This document shows, one piece after another, positions 48,281 to 58,500 of a stretch of DNA of 64,000 nt (positions are counted from its first letter, which is position 1; every line of letters begins with the position of its first letter). The DNA is taken from positions 47,694-111,693 of the forward strand of contig JADMJV010000069.1 of the NCBI GenBank assembly GCA_018780265.1, in the 5' to 3' direction. Below the pieces are notes generated by a model that worked only from the letters and a program-made list of their open reading frames with translations, made no database searches and had not been told where the DNA came from. The position numbers were made by a program, and so were the translations under genes. Source of the DNA: a bacterium (GTDB taxonomy: Bacteria > Vulcanimicrobiota > Xenobia > Xenobiales > JADMJV01).

Positions 48281-50170
48281 CTACCCCCCGCGCAGTCCCT
48301 GCTTTAAGGGCACCTGGCGGCGCGCAAACTCGTCGCCCATCTTGCGGCAAAAGAGAGTATTGCTGGTGACCCGCAGGGAATGACTGAAATACTTCTCATT
48401 GTTTCGCTCTACCAGTTGGAACCAGGCCGCTGCTGCGCCTTCGCCGAGCTGAAACCGATCATAATTGATGACAGCCCTGACCTTACCCTGAAAACGCAAG
48501 AAGGGAGTAAGCTCCGCCTCGAACGCTTCAACCTGGTCGGCCTGATGAAACTCCAACCCCTCCAGATTGAGGAAAAGCGTATTGCTGCCCTCCTCAAAGC
48601 GCACTCTTTCGTGGACGGGTCGTCGCCCCAGGCGGGTCAGTCCGATCTTGTCGGTTCCAAAATAAGCCAGGTCCATCCTCTTCAGTTGGGCGGACTGGCG
48701 CACCGCGAAGGGAAGGCGCCCCACCACGTCGCGCTGCACATCGATGCCCGGCGCCACCTCAGTCAGGACCAACCCCTCCTCATCCAGTTCGAAGACAGCC
48801 CTCTCGGTGATGTATTGCACGCGCTGTCCCCGGCGGCGAGCATAATCGCCATTGAAGGTAATCTGACCCACTTTGGACACCATCTTGCAGGGGCCATCTT
48901 CTTCGATGAGCAGACCGCCGGGGCCAAAGCGAAGTCGAGCCTTATGGGCAAAAGTTCCTACAAAAAACACCTGAGCGGCGTTCTGACTGATGTTGATGAA
49001 TCCACCGGCACCGGCCACCCGATTGCCAAAGCGACTGACGTTAACATGACCGCTGCCATCCATCTCAGCCATGCCCAAAAAGGCCTGGTGCAGGCCGCCC
49101 CCGTCGTAAAAGTCAAACTGGGAAGGCTGAGCGATAATCGACTCGGGATTGCGCACTGCCCCAAAGCTCAGTCCGCCCGCGGGCAACCCGCCAATTCCAC
49201 CCGGCTCAACGGTGAGGGTAACCTGGTCCAGCACGCCTTCCTCGAAGGCCACCGTGGCCACCCCTTCCGGCATACCGATGCCCAGATTGACGACCGCGCC
49301 CGGAACCAGTTCCTGAGCCGCCCGGCGCGCGATCACCTTGCGTTCGTCCAGGACCATTGGGGTGAACGAAGTAGGCGGAGCGACGACCTCGCCGGTATAG
49401 GCGGGATTGTAGGGCTCGGCAAAGGTCTGGGGGTGATACTCACTGGGGGCCAGCACCACAGCGTCCACCAAAATGCCGGGTAGGGACACCATTTGAGGGT
49501 GCAACTGGTGACGCTCGGTCACTCGCTCGACCTGCACAATCACCAGTCCTCCACTGTTGCGCACAGCCTGGGCAATAGCCAGCGCTTCCAGGCTTAGGGC
49601 TTCGCGTTCCATGCTGACATTGCCGCGTAAATCCGCGGTAGTCCCGCGCAAGAGCGCCACCTGAATGGGGAACGACTTATAAAACAGCCACTCGCGACCG
49701 GCCAACTCGATCAACTCCACCAGGTCTTCGCCGCTGTTGGCATTGAGTTTGCCGCCCTCATAGCGAGGGTCAACAAACGTGTGCAGGCCCACGTGGGTAA
49801 TCACCCCCGGCTTGCCCGCCGCGATGTCTCGATAGAGGTGAGAGATCACGCCCTGAGGCAGATTGTAGGCCTCGATCTCCCCGGCCACGGCCAGCCGCCC
49901 CAACTCAGGAACCAACCCCCAGTGACCGCCGATGACCCGCTTGACCAGGCCGGGATGGGCCAGATGTTGCAACCCCCGACTGCGACCATCGCCCTGTCCG
50001 GCGGCATACACCAACGTAAGACCGGCGGGCGTTGCTTCGCGGTCAAAGCGCTCGCGCAAGGCCACCGCCAGCAGTTCGGGAAAGCCGATGCCTACAAAAC
50101 CTCCCGTGGCCACGGTATCGCCAGAGCGCAGAAGAGCTACGGCTTCTTCGGCGCCGACCAGTTTGGACAC
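48281..50170 (-). CDS. Acetate/3-ketoacid CoA-transferase (YdiF-like) with C-terminal extension
   Basis: 629 residues, GTG start. The alpha half starts MSKLVGAEEAVALLRSGDTV with GGFVGIGFPE, and the beta half has NLGIGMPEGVATVAFEEG followed by the catalytic Glu in LTVEPGGIGGLPAGG. Both halves are fused as in YdiF. The enzyme moves CoA between short acids by a glutamyl-CoA intermediate. Residues after about 520 form an extra domain (ERVRFEEGSNTLFLNLEGLE, WFQLVERNNEKYFSHSL) that resembles none I can name. It starts one base after the stop of the S24/S26-like gene. Confidence 0.9.
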   Translation of the reverse strand: MSKLVGAEEAVALLRSGDTVATGGFVGIGFPELLAVALRERFDREATPAGLTLVYAAGQGDGRSRGLQHLAHPGLVKRVIGGHWGLVPELGRLAVAGEIEAYNLPQGVISHLYRDIAAGKPGVITHVGLHTFVDPRYEGGKLNANSGEDLVELIELAGREWLFYKSFPIQVALLRGTTADLRGNVSMEREALSLEALAIAQAVRNSGGLVIVQVERVTERHQLHPQMVSLPGILVDAVVLAPSEYHPQTFAEPYNPAYTGEVVAPPTSFTPMVLDERKVIARRAAQELVPGAVVNLGIGMPEGVATVAFEEGVLDQVTLTVEPGGIGGLPAGGLSFGAVRNPESIIAQPSQFDFYDGGGLHQAFLGMAEMDGSGHVNVSRFGNRVAGAGGFINISQNAAQVFFVGTFAHKARLRFGPGGLLIEEDGPCKMVSKVGQITFNGDYARRRGQRVQYITERAVFELDEEGLVLTEVAPGIDVQRDVVGRLPFAVRQSAQLKRMDLAYFGTDKIGLTRLGRRPVHERVRFEEGSNTLFLNLEGLEFHQADQVEAFEAELTPFLRFQGKVRAVINYDRFQLGEGAAAAWFQLVERNNEKYFSHSLRVTSNTLFCRKMGDEFARRQVPLKQGLRGG

Positions 50171-50677
50171 CTACTTCTTCATCATCTTGCCAAAGATCTT
50201 CAGTCCGCGAGCCAGTCGCGTGAAGGGGGAACTGGTTCCAAAACAGGTCCACTCATTCCGCCAGCGCGTTCCTAAAGACTCTTTCTTGAGCGGGTCATAG
50301 TGCTGCCCGCGAGACTCCACCGAAACCACCCGGCCCACCAGCGAGGTGTCGGGATATTGCTCCATCTTGGGAGGGTTGGGCTTGGCCACGGCAATCAGGG
50401 CACCCTTCTTGCCGATTTGAAAACCGACAAAACGCCGCAAAACAAACTCTTTATCTTGCCGGACAAAGACAATGTCACCGAACTTGAGTTTATGGCAGGC
50501 TGCGGGCATAAACTCCACGGAAGATCCGGCCGGAATCAGCGATTCCATATCCGAGTTACGGATGCGCACTTTCGTTCCTTTGGCAGCCTTGTTGCCTTCC
50601 ATGCCAGCAGCAGCCGCCGAGGCAGTAGCCATATCCGCCCCGATTTTGTCCTGAAAGCCGCGGTAGTCTGACGCCAT
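50171..50677 (-). CDS. S24/S26 peptidase-fold protein, catalytic residues apparently missing
   Basis: 168 residues from ATG at 50677, with GGAGGA in front. The middle region follows the LexA/signal-peptidase fold: NSDMESLIPAGSSVEFMPA, LKFGDIVFVRQDKEFVLRRF. The catalytic Ser that normally precedes Met (S-M-x-P) is Asp43, and the Lys position in the second motif reads Leu80-Arg81. So the fold is probably kept without peptidase activity. N-terminal 30 residues are Ala-rich, C-terminus basic (RLARGLKIFGKMMKK). No membrane helix is visible. Function unknown. Confidence 0.65.
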   Translation of the reverse strand: MASDYRGFQDKIGADMATASAAAAGMEGNKAAKGTKVRIRNSDMESLIPAGSSVEFMPAACHKLKFGDIVFVRQDKEFVLRRFVGFQIGKKGALIAVAKPNPPKMEQYPDTSLVGRVVSVESRGQHYDPLKKESLGTRWRNEWTCFGTSSPFTRLARGLKIFGKMMKK

Positions 50678-50811
50678 AGTGTCCTCCGATGAGTTTCCCC
50701 TATCATCAAATTCGACCGAGAGCGCGACGGACCCTGGTGTAACCACTAGGAAGTTCATGGGGGTAGCGAGAAGCCGAGCCGACTATTCGGTGCACCATCC
50801 GCGGAGGAAGA

Positions 50812-51837
50812 ATGTATATGACCAAACTCGTCACCCTGAGCCGCCACATCCTGGAAGAGCAGCACTCGTTTCCTGCCGCCAAGGGCGATTTCACCAACCT
50901 GATGATGGATCTCACGCTGGCTTTCAAGATCATCAGCCGCGAGGTCAACAAGGCCGGTCTGGTTGAAATCTTAGGGGCCACCGACGAGGAAAACATTCAA
51001 GGCGAGACGGTGATGAAACTGGACGCCTTTGCCCAGGATCGAATCTTCAAAGCCATGGATCACGGTGGCAACCTGTGCTGCATGGCCTCCGAAGAAGTCG
51101 AGCACATCATTCCAATCCCTGAACGATTCGAAAAGGGACGCTACATTCTGGTGTTCGATCCCCTCGATGGTTCCTCCAACATTGACAAAAACGTTTCCAT
51201 CGGCACCATCTTCGGCGTCTTTCGACGAGTGACCGAGGGTGGCGACGGCACTCTGGAAGACGTGCTTCAAAAGGGAGCCAGGCAGGTGGCCGCCGGCTAC
51301 GTAGTCTACGGATCGTCGACCATTCTGGTCTACTCCACGGGTGCCGGTGTGCACGGCTTTACCCTCGACCCCTCGGTCGGCGAATTCTTGCTGTCGCATC
51401 CCAACATCCGCATCCCGGAGAAGGGCAAGACTTACAGCATCAATGAGGGCAACTACAACACCTGGGACGAAAACACCAAGAAATACATTCAATGGGTCAA
51501 AGAGAGTGACAAAGAAACCCAGCGTCCCTATGGATTGCGCTATATCGGGTCGTTGGTAGCCGACTTCCACCGCAATCTGCTGGCCGGCGGCATCTTCCTC
51601 TACCCCTCCAATTGCAAAGACCCCGCCCATCCCAAACCCAAGTTGCGATTGGTCTATGAAGCCAATCCGCTGGCCTTCCTGGTGGAGCAAGCTGGCGGCA
51701 AGGCCAGCACCGGCACCGAGCGCATCCTGGATCTGCAACCGACGGCCCTCCACCAGCGCGTCCCCTTGATCATCGGTTCGGCCTACGACGTGGACAAATA
51801 CTGCGAATTTATGAGCCGAGCCGGAGCCACTGTCTAA
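50812..51837 (+). CDS. fbp: Class 1 fructose-1,6-bisphosphatase
   Basis: 341 residues, ATG start after GGAGGAAG. Family motifs: LHRHILEE-like start (LSRHILEEQHSF), metal site CMASEEVEHI and VFDPLDGSSNIDKNVSIGTI, AAGYVVYGSSTILVYSTG, RYIGSLVADFHRNLLAGGIF with LYPS, KLRLVYEANPLAFLVEQAGG. It dephosphorylates fructose-1,6-bisphosphate in gluconeogenesis. The stop TAA and the start of the PhoH gene share one base, so the two are cotranscribed. Divergent from the S24/S26-like gene, 134 bp between. Confidence 0.97.
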   Translation: MYMTKLVTLSRHILEEQHSFPAAKGDFTNLMMDLTLAFKIISREVNKAGLVEILGATDEENIQGETVMKLDAFAQDRIFKAMDHGGNLCCMASEEVEHIIPIPERFEKGRYILVFDPLDGSSNIDKNVSIGTIFGVFRRVTEGGDGTLEDVLQKGARQVAAGYVVYGSSTILVYSTGAGVHGFTLDPSVGEFLLSHPNIRIPEKGKTYSINEGNYNTWDENTKKYIQWVKESDKETQRPYGLRYIGSLVADFHRNLLAGGIFLYPSNCKDPAHPKPKLRLVYEANPLAFLVEQAGGKASTGTERILDLQPTALHQRVPLIIGSAYDVDKYCEFMSRAGATV

Positions 51838-53249
51838 TGCCAAAGAGACGCGCGGGCAACGGAAAATCCGGAGACAAGAAGATCTATCTGCTCGACACCA
51901 GCGTGCTGCTTCACTCTCCGGAAGCCCTTTTTGCCTTTCGAGACAACGACGTGGTGCTACCCCTGGTGGTGTTGGACGAACTGGATAACTTCAAAAAAGG
52001 CTCCACCGAACTCAATCGCAATGCCCGCTGGGTCATCAGTCAGTTGGACGAACTGCGCAGCCAGGGCCCGGTCAACCAGGGTGTCAAATTGGATGAAGGC
52101 GGGACTCTGCGGGTCGACATTGGCCAGATGCAAAAACTGGACACCCTCATCCCTCCCGGCTTCGCTCACAATGTGGACAATCGAATCCTGGCCACGGCCC
52201 TGGGAATCAAAGGCGAACAACCGGCACGCAAAGTCGTGATCGTCACCAAGGATATCAACATGCGGGTCAAGGCTGAGGCCCTGGGTTTGCTGGCCGAGGA
52301 CTATCGCCACGACCAGATCGTGGAGATCTCCGAAATGTACGCCGGCCACCGCGAAGTGGTCACCAGCGAAGATGTGCTGCAGGAACTCTACGACCAGAAA
52401 TCCATCCCGGCCAGTGCAGTCGATGTAGGACCGGTGCCGCTGACTCCTCACGAATTTGTCATGTTGCGCGCCAGTGGCGGGGCCATCACCCGCTACGATG
52501 ACGCCTCCAAATGCCTGCACCAGGTGCGCGAAATGCGCCACGACATCTGGGGACTTCGTCCGCTCAACCGTGAGCAACGCTACGCCCTGGAAGTTCTGCT
52601 GGATGACAACATCCCACTGGTCACCCTGGCCGGTAAAGCCGGCACCGGCAAAACCATTCTGGCCATCGCGGTAGGCCTGCATAAAGTTTGCCAGGAGAAA
52701 AACTATCGTAAGTTGGCCATCTACCGGCCGGTCATCCCCATGGGCCGCGATCTGGGCTACCTGCCCGGCACCGAACAGGAAAAGCTTTCCCCCTGGATGC
52801 AACCGATCTTTGACAACCTGGAATACCTGCTCTCCGAAGGGGGTGGACCCACTCCCAATGGCGGCGGTGGTCGCAAAGGCGGCAGCAGCGCCAGCGGCAG
52901 TGGAACCAGTCGCATCGAATACCTGCAGGAGTCCAATGTGCTCGACATTCGGGCCCTGGCCTACATCCGCGGACGCAGCCTGCCCCAACAATTCATTATC
53001 GTAGACGAGGCCCAAAACCTCACCCCCCATGAAGCCAAGACGATCATTACCCGGGCCGGACAGGGCACCAAGCTGGTCTTTACGGGTGACCCCTATCAGA
53101 TCGACCACCCGTATCTGGACAGCACCTCCAACGGACTGACCCACATCGTGGAGAAGTTTAAGGACCAGTCCATCGCGGCCCACGTAACCCTGATCAAGGG
53201 CGAGCGCTCGGCGCTGGCAGAAATCGCCTCCCAAATTATGGAAAACTGA
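51837..53249 (+). CDS. PIN-PhoH family ATPase (YlaK type)
   Basis: 470 residues. N-terminal PIN domain (about 12-160) with acidic residues LLDTSVLLHSPEALF and LPLVVLDELDNFKKGS, RILATALGI, IVTKDINMRVKAEALG. The PhoH domain (about 230-460) has Walker A LAGKAGTGKTILAIAVG, a Gly/Ser-rich insert (GGGGRKGGSSASGSGTS), Walker B QFIIVDEAQNLTPHE and FTGDPYQIDHPYLDS. PIN-PhoH proteins act as ATP-driven RNA helicases with ribonuclease activity in toxin-antitoxin or RNA-turnover contexts. The Gly/Ser insert is a flexible loop that is not usual at this place. Confidence 0.94.
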   Translation: MPKRRAGNGKSGDKKIYLLDTSVLLHSPEALFAFRDNDVVLPLVVLDELDNFKKGSTELNRNARWVISQLDELRSQGPVNQGVKLDEGGTLRVDIGQMQKLDTLIPPGFAHNVDNRILATALGIKGEQPARKVVIVTKDINMRVKAEALGLLAEDYRHDQIVEISEMYAGHREVVTSEDVLQELYDQKSIPASAVDVGPVPLTPHEFVMLRASGGAITRYDDASKCLHQVREMRHDIWGLRPLNREQRYALEVLLDDNIPLVTLAGKAGTGKTILAIAVGLHKVCQEKNYRKLAIYRPVIPMGRDLGYLPGTEQEKLSPWMQPIFDNLEYLLSEGGGPTPNGGGGRKGGSSASGSGTSRIEYLQESNVLDIRALAYIRGRSLPQQFIIVDEAQNLTPHEAKTIITRAGQGTKLVFTGDPYQIDHPYLDSTSNGLTHIVEKFKDQSIAAHVTLIKGERSALAEIASQIMEN

Positions 53250-53816
53250 GTGGCCCTCGCCCCGGAGTATTCCTATCACTATCGGCTGCTTTGGGGGCCA
53301 ACCCCCCGGGTGGTGTTGGCCGGGGACTTCGGGGTGGGCCTCAATCCCACCGTAGCCCTGGCTGCCAGCCTCACCCTGAAACCCGAACCAGGCCTGCGAG
53401 TTGCCTTTCCCCAGTTGGCCTTCGACCTGAATTTCCTGCCCCTGCAGGCAGGTGATTTGATCGAAGTGCGCAGCACACCCTTCAATGCACACCGTTCTCT
53501 CAGTTGGTGGCGGGAGGGACGCCTGCAGGCGCACCTGGGCGATCTTCAGGCTCTGTCGGGAGAAAGAGTGGGCGGCCGTGTGCTGGAGGTTGTCAACGAA
53601 TTTGACCTGGACGAGTGCCTGGTGCTCTATCAGCGAGACTGGAGTATGCGCTTGCGCGAGGGCCAAAGCGGAGAGCACGACGACTACCATTTTACCCTGA
53701 GCTCTCTGTGCGGACTGGTCACCGGCAGCAGCTATCGCGCCCGAGGCTGGCTGGGTCTGCGCCACTTTCCGGCTCATCAACTGAAGGGCTGGAGTGACTC
53801 GTTGGTGGTTGCATGA
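53250..53816 (+). CDS. Hypothetical protein
   Basis: 188 residues, GTG directly after the phoH stop. No family recognised. No signal peptide. Beta-rich with many aromatic and acidic residues (EVVNEFDLDECLVLYQRDW, EHDDYHFTLSSLCGLVTG). Likely the last gene of the fbp-phoH transcript. The start is uncertain as no ribosome site separates it from phoH. Confidence 0.6.
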   Translation: MALAPEYSYHYRLLWGPTPRVVLAGDFGVGLNPTVALAASLTLKPEPGLRVAFPQLAFDLNFLPLQAGDLIEVRSTPFNAHRSLSWWREGRLQAHLGDLQALSGERVGGRVLEVVNEFDLDECLVLYQRDWSMRLREGQSGEHDDYHFTLSSLCGLVTGSSYRARGWLGLRHFPAHQLKGWSDSLVVA

Positions 53817-53856
53817 TCCCATTGATTTCTGCCCGCAGAGAGAATAGGATGCTGCA

Positions 53857-54186
53857 ATGCTACCCTGGTTGCGCCTGTTCGCCCTGTTGAGCCTGGTGAT
53901 CTGCGTCCAGTGCAAACTGATCGACCTGGACTGCGCCCTGACCCAACCGGCCCACTGCCAGACGGTCCTGGAAGCGGGAGACAACAGCTTCGCTCAGGTC
54001 GAAGTGCACCAACCTGCTTGGAGCGAACCGGTAGCCTTTATCCTCGACCCCGTCCAGATTCCCCCGGCAATTTTGTGCCCGCGCGCACCCTGGCTGGAGG
54101 ACGGTGAACCCTTAGCGGTCAACAGCCAGCTGAGACACCGACCGCCAGATTGCAAACGCCCCCCTCCCCTGCTGGCCTGCCTGTAA
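53857..54186 (+). CDS. Small secreted Cys-containing protein
   Basis: 109 residues. Signal peptide LRLFALLSLVICVQC, then a mature part of about 90 residues with five further Cys (DLDCALTQPAHCQT, AILCPRAP, PPDCKRPP, LLACL). No family recognised. It sits 24 nt upstream of the efflux adaptor gene on the same strand; a periplasmic metal-binding role would fit this place but is not shown by the sequence. Confidence 0.6.
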   Translation: MLPWLRLFALLSLVICVQCKLIDLDCALTQPAHCQTVLEAGDNSFAQVEVHQPAWSEPVAFILDPVQIPPAILCPRAPWLEDGEPLAVNSQLRHRPPDCKRPPPLLACL

Positions 54187-54210
54187 GCGTCAACACTCAG
54201 AGGAGGACCT

Positions 54211-55554
54211 ATGCCCCAGTATTCACGACTGCTGCCAGCCCTGGCAGCGCTGTCGTTGTTTGCCTGCCAACCGGCCAGCCAACCCGCCAGCACAATCACC
54301 CCTACCCCGGTCAGGGAAGAAATCAAGACCACTCGGGCCATCAGCCGCCCCATACAGGACGAAATTGTGGCCAGCGGCAATATTACCGCCGACCCCAGCA
54401 GCCAGGGACAGGTGGGAGCACCGGCCAGCGGCCGCATCGCTGAACTCTTTGTCGCTCCGGGAGTTCAGGTGGGTCGTGGACAGCCACTGGCTCGCCTGCA
54501 CAGCACCGAACTGACCCGGGCCCGCAGCGACTACGAGCACGCGCTGCTGCGCCTGCAACTGGCCACGCGCACTCTGGAGCAACGGCGCCAGTTGATGCGC
54601 CTGGGGGACGCCACCCAAAGGCCCGTGGAGGAAGCCCGCTACGAACTCTCCAGTGCGGTGAGCGAGGAGGAGGTAGCCCACAGCAACCTGGAGTTGGCCA
54701 CTCGCAAACTAGAACGAGTGCGCGATCTGTATCGTAACGGAGTATCCACCCAACAAGAACTGGACGAAGCCGAAGCAGCCCGGGAGCAAGCTCAGAGTCG
54801 CCAACACCAGGCCCAGCGACAACTGGCCGTCGCGCGCCAGCATAGTCGGCGTGAAGAGCGTCTGGTCTCCTCGGGCTCGCTGGTGGGTCCAAAAATCTTG
54901 GAGGCCGAAAACGAACTCCAGTTGGCTCGGGAAGAGGTGGAACATAGCCGAGTCATTCTCTGTGACCTGGGCCTTACGCCGGGCAGCAAAGAGGACGGCT
55001 TAGTACTGCGCGCTCCCCGCTCAGGCCTGGTGGTGGCCAGCCATACCACCATGGGTCAGGCGGTCACGGCCGATCAGTGTCTGTTTGAACTGCTTGACCC
55101 CTCCACTCTGTGGCTCTGGATCTACCTTTATGAGAAGGACCAGGGAAAAATACGCACGGGCATGCCTGTGCAAGTGGAAGTGGACGCCATCGCGGGGCAG
55201 CATTTTCAGGGCCACATCTCCTACTTGCCGCCCAATGTCGAAGTCCCCTCGCGGGCCTTGCGGGCCCGAGTGGTGGTGGAAAACCGGCAGGGAAAACTCA
55301 AGGTGGGCATGTCGGCGCGGGCCCGCATCTCCCTGGGAAAATCGCGCCAGGCCGTGATGATCCCCGCCGAAGCCTTGCTGGGCAACAACCAGGTCTATGT
55401 CCAGGGCGACAGCGGTTATCAGGCGCGGAGCGTGGTGGCCGGCAGCACCGACGCCAAAAAGCAATGGGTGGAAATTCGCCAGGGAATCGCCGTGGGTGAG
55501 GCCGTGGTTACCAACGGGGCCTATCTGCTTGAGGCCGGGGGTGGCCCAAAATGA
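54211..55554 (+). CDS. RND efflux periplasmic adaptor (CzcB-like), lipoprotein
   Basis: 447 residues, ATG after GAGGAGG. Lipoprotein signal ALAALSLFACQPAS with the lipobox Cys near residue 19. Membrane-fusion-protein order: barrel-sandwich half (DEIVASGNITADPSSQGQVG, ASGRIAELFVAPGVQVGRGQ), a long alpha hairpin (LELATRKLERVRDLYRNGVS, DEAEAAREQAQSRQHQ), then DGLVLRAPRSGLVVASHTT and beta-barrel QGHISYLPPNVEVPSRALRA. It bridges inner-membrane pump and outer-membrane channel. Coupled to the pump gene by ATGA. Confidence 0.93.
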   Translation: MPQYSRLLPALAALSLFACQPASQPASTITPTPVREEIKTTRAISRPIQDEIVASGNITADPSSQGQVGAPASGRIAELFVAPGVQVGRGQPLARLHSTELTRARSDYEHALLRLQLATRTLEQRRQLMRLGDATQRPVEEARYELSSAVSEEEVAHSNLELATRKLERVRDLYRNGVSTQQELDEAEAAREQAQSRQHQAQRQLAVARQHSRREERLVSSGSLVGPKILEAENELQLAREEVEHSRVILCDLGLTPGSKEDGLVLRAPRSGLVVASHTTMGQAVTADQCLFELLDPSTLWLWIYLYEKDQGKIRTGMPVQVEVDAIAGQHFQGHISYLPPNVEVPSRALRARVVVENRQGKLKVGMSARARISLGKSRQAVMIPAEALLGNNQVYVQGDSGYQARSVVAGSTDAKKQWVEIRQGIAVGEAVVTNGAYLLEAGGGPK

Positions 55555-58500
55555 TCGCCACCATATTGAGATTCTCCATACGTAGGCGCGGACTGATTGT
55601 GTGCCTGACCCTGCTGTTTGTGGGACTGGGCCTGTACAACCTGACCCAACTCAGCGTGGACGCGGTTCCCGACGTGACCAACCGTCAGGTCCAGATCAAT
55701 GCCCTGGCGCCAGCGCTGGGGGCGGAGGAGATGGAGCGGCGCGTCACCTTTCCCCTCGAACTGGCCCTGGCGGGCATGCCCCGCCTGGAGGAAGTTCGAT
55801 CCCTGTCACAGTTTGGACTGTCCCAATTGACGGTCATTTTTCACGACGATACCGACATCTATCGAGCCCGACAGTGGGTGGCCGAGAGGCTGCAGCAGGC
55901 CACCGACTCCTTGCCCCCGGGAGTGAAAACCGAGATGGCCCCGGTCAGCACCGGACTGGGCGAGATTCTCTACCTGCGCCTGCGCAATCCCCGGCTCAGC
56001 CTGATGGAACGGCGCAGCCTGATGGACTGGGTGGTGCGCCCGCAACTGCGCAGCGTGGCCGGTCTGGCAGACGTCAACACGTGGGGCGGCGAAGTGCGCC
56101 AGATCCAGGTATCTGTAGACCCGGAACGTTTGCAGCAACACGAACTGGCTGTAGATGACGTGATCCGGGCCATTCAAGAAAACAATGCCAACGGTGGAGG
56201 CGCTTTTATTGAGCAGGCCTCTCAGCAGCAAGTGGTCCAGGTCGAAGGTATGCTGACTCGCCCCGAGGACCTGGAAAAGATCAGCGTCACCCCCGCCCAG
56301 GGGCCCCCTATCTGGTTGGGATTGCTGAGCCAGGTGGGCTTTGGCCCCATGATTCGCCAGGGAGCCATCACCCAGGACGGCGCGGGCGAGGAAGTTTACG
56401 CCATTTGCCTGCTGTTGTTGGGCGAAAACGGCAGTGCCGTCGTGGAAGCCGTCAAAGCCAGACTGCCGGGCATCGAAAAGAGCCTGCCTGAAGGCTCCAG
56501 TCTGGAACCCTTCCTGGATCGCAGCCGCCTGATCGCCGCCACCCTGAGAACGGCCGGACAAAACCTGCTGGAAGGAGGGATTCTGGTCGTCGGTCTGCTC
56601 TTTGCCTTTCTGCTCCAACTGCGTGCAGGGCTGATCGTGAGTAGCGCCATTCCCCTGGCCATGCTCTTTGCGATGTGCGGCATGCGTTACTTTGGAATCT
56701 CCGCCAACCTGATGAGTCTGGGCGCCATTGACTTTGGAATCATCGTGGATGGCTCGGTCATCATTGTGGAAAATTGCGTGCGTCGACTGGCCGACGAGAG
56801 ACACCGGCTGGGTCGGGCACTCTCCGAAGCGGAGCGCCTGGAAGCCATCGCCAGCGCCTCGATCGAGGTGCGCCAGGCCACCCAATTTGGCGAGATCCTG
56901 ATTCTGGCCAGCTACCTGCCTATTCTGGCCCTGGCCGGCCTGGAGGGCAAAATGTTTCGTCCGATGGGCTGGACCGTGATCATGGCTCTGGGCGGCGCCA
57001 TGATCTGTACCCTCACGGTGGTTCCGGCTCTGTGCGGATACTTTCTCAAAGCCGAGGAAGAACCCGAGCACCCCCTGATCCACTGGCTGCTGCCTCGCTA
57101 CCAGCGCTCGATCCAATTTTTGATGAACTGGGGCAAAAGCGTGATGCTTGCCGCCCTGGCCATCGCCCTGCTGGGGGTGTGGCTGTTCTTCAGGCTGGGC
57201 ACGGAGTTCATCCCCGAACTGGCCGAGGGGGCGGTGGCCGTTCAAATCACCTATCCTGCCGGCATCAGCCTGAAAGAGTCGATTCGCCTTTCCACGGCCG
57301 CCGAAAAAACCGTCAAGCGCCTCTGCTCCGGCCTGGTCGAGAGGGTGGTGACCCGCATCGGTCGCCCGGAAATCGCCACCGACCCCATGCTGACCTGCCA
57401 GACGGACCTGCTCATCGAGTTGCGCCCCGGCGTGGCCCAGGAGGTGGTGGTCGATCGCCTCTCTGAGGAGATGTCGGGAAAGCCCGGGGTTGACGTCAGT
57501 TTCACTCAGCCCATCAAGATGCGCATGATGGAGTTGATCGAGGGGGTCGGGATTCGCGCCGACCTGGGCATCAAACTATTCGGAGACGACCACAAAGAAC
57601 TGGCCCGTCAGGCCCAGCGAGTGGCGGCCCTGGTCAAGACCGTGCCCGGCGCCGCCGACGTCACCGTGGAGATGACTCAGGGCCTCAAGCAGCTGCAAAT
57701 TGAGGTAGATCGAGCCCGCCTGGCCCAATTTGGGGTGACCGTGGCCGACGTCAACCGCATTGTCGAGTCGGCTGTAGGCTGTCGCCCCGTAAGTAGCATC
57801 AACGACGGTAATCAGCGTTTTGAGATTGTGGTGCGCCTGCCCGATAATCTGCGCAACGACGTTGATGTCATCGGCAAATTGCTGATAAGCAATTCGCGGG
57901 GCGAGCACCTGCCCTTAAATCAGCTGGCCACTTTGAGTGACCGACTGGGCCCGGTGCAGATCTCTCGCGAGAACGGCAAACGTCGAATCGTCATCCAGTC
58001 CAATGTGCGCGGACGCGACCTGGGCAGCTTTGTGGAGGCCGTGCAAGCGCGACTGGATAGAGACCTGAAACTTCCCGTCGGCTACTACCTGCAATATGCC
58101 GGCACCTACGAAAAGCTGCAGTCCGGCCGGGCTCGCCTGGCCCTGGTGGTGCCGCTCACCTTTTTGATGGTATTCGGCTTGCTCTACTGGACTTTCGCCA
58201 GCCTGCGCCTGGCCGCCCTGGTGTTTACCAGTATTCCGCTGGCCATCACCGGCGGCGTCACGGCCCTGTGGCTGCGCGGCATGAGCCTGTCGATCTCGGC
58301 CGCGGTGGGCTTTGTTGCCCTGGCCGGGGTAGCCGTGCTCAACGGCGTGGTGATGCTCACCTTTATCGAACAGCTGCGCAGAGATGGCGAACCGGCCCAC
58401 CTGGCCGTGGTCCGAGGAGCCGGACTGCGCCTGCGGCCGGTGTTAATGACGGCCTGCGTGGCCGCTTTCGGCTTTCTGCCGATGGCCATCTCGCACGGAG

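Noticed and set aside
51957..53984. Long open frame of about 675 codons on the minus strand opposite phoH
   Set aside because: It is antisense to fbp-linked phoH and its neighbour, whose motifs are unmistakable; the translation is His/Gln/Gly-rich low-complexity as expected from a high-GC shadow frame.
55806..57245. Long open frame of about 479 codons opposite the RND pump gene
   Set aside because: Shadow of the pump gene; Gln/His-rich without any domain.
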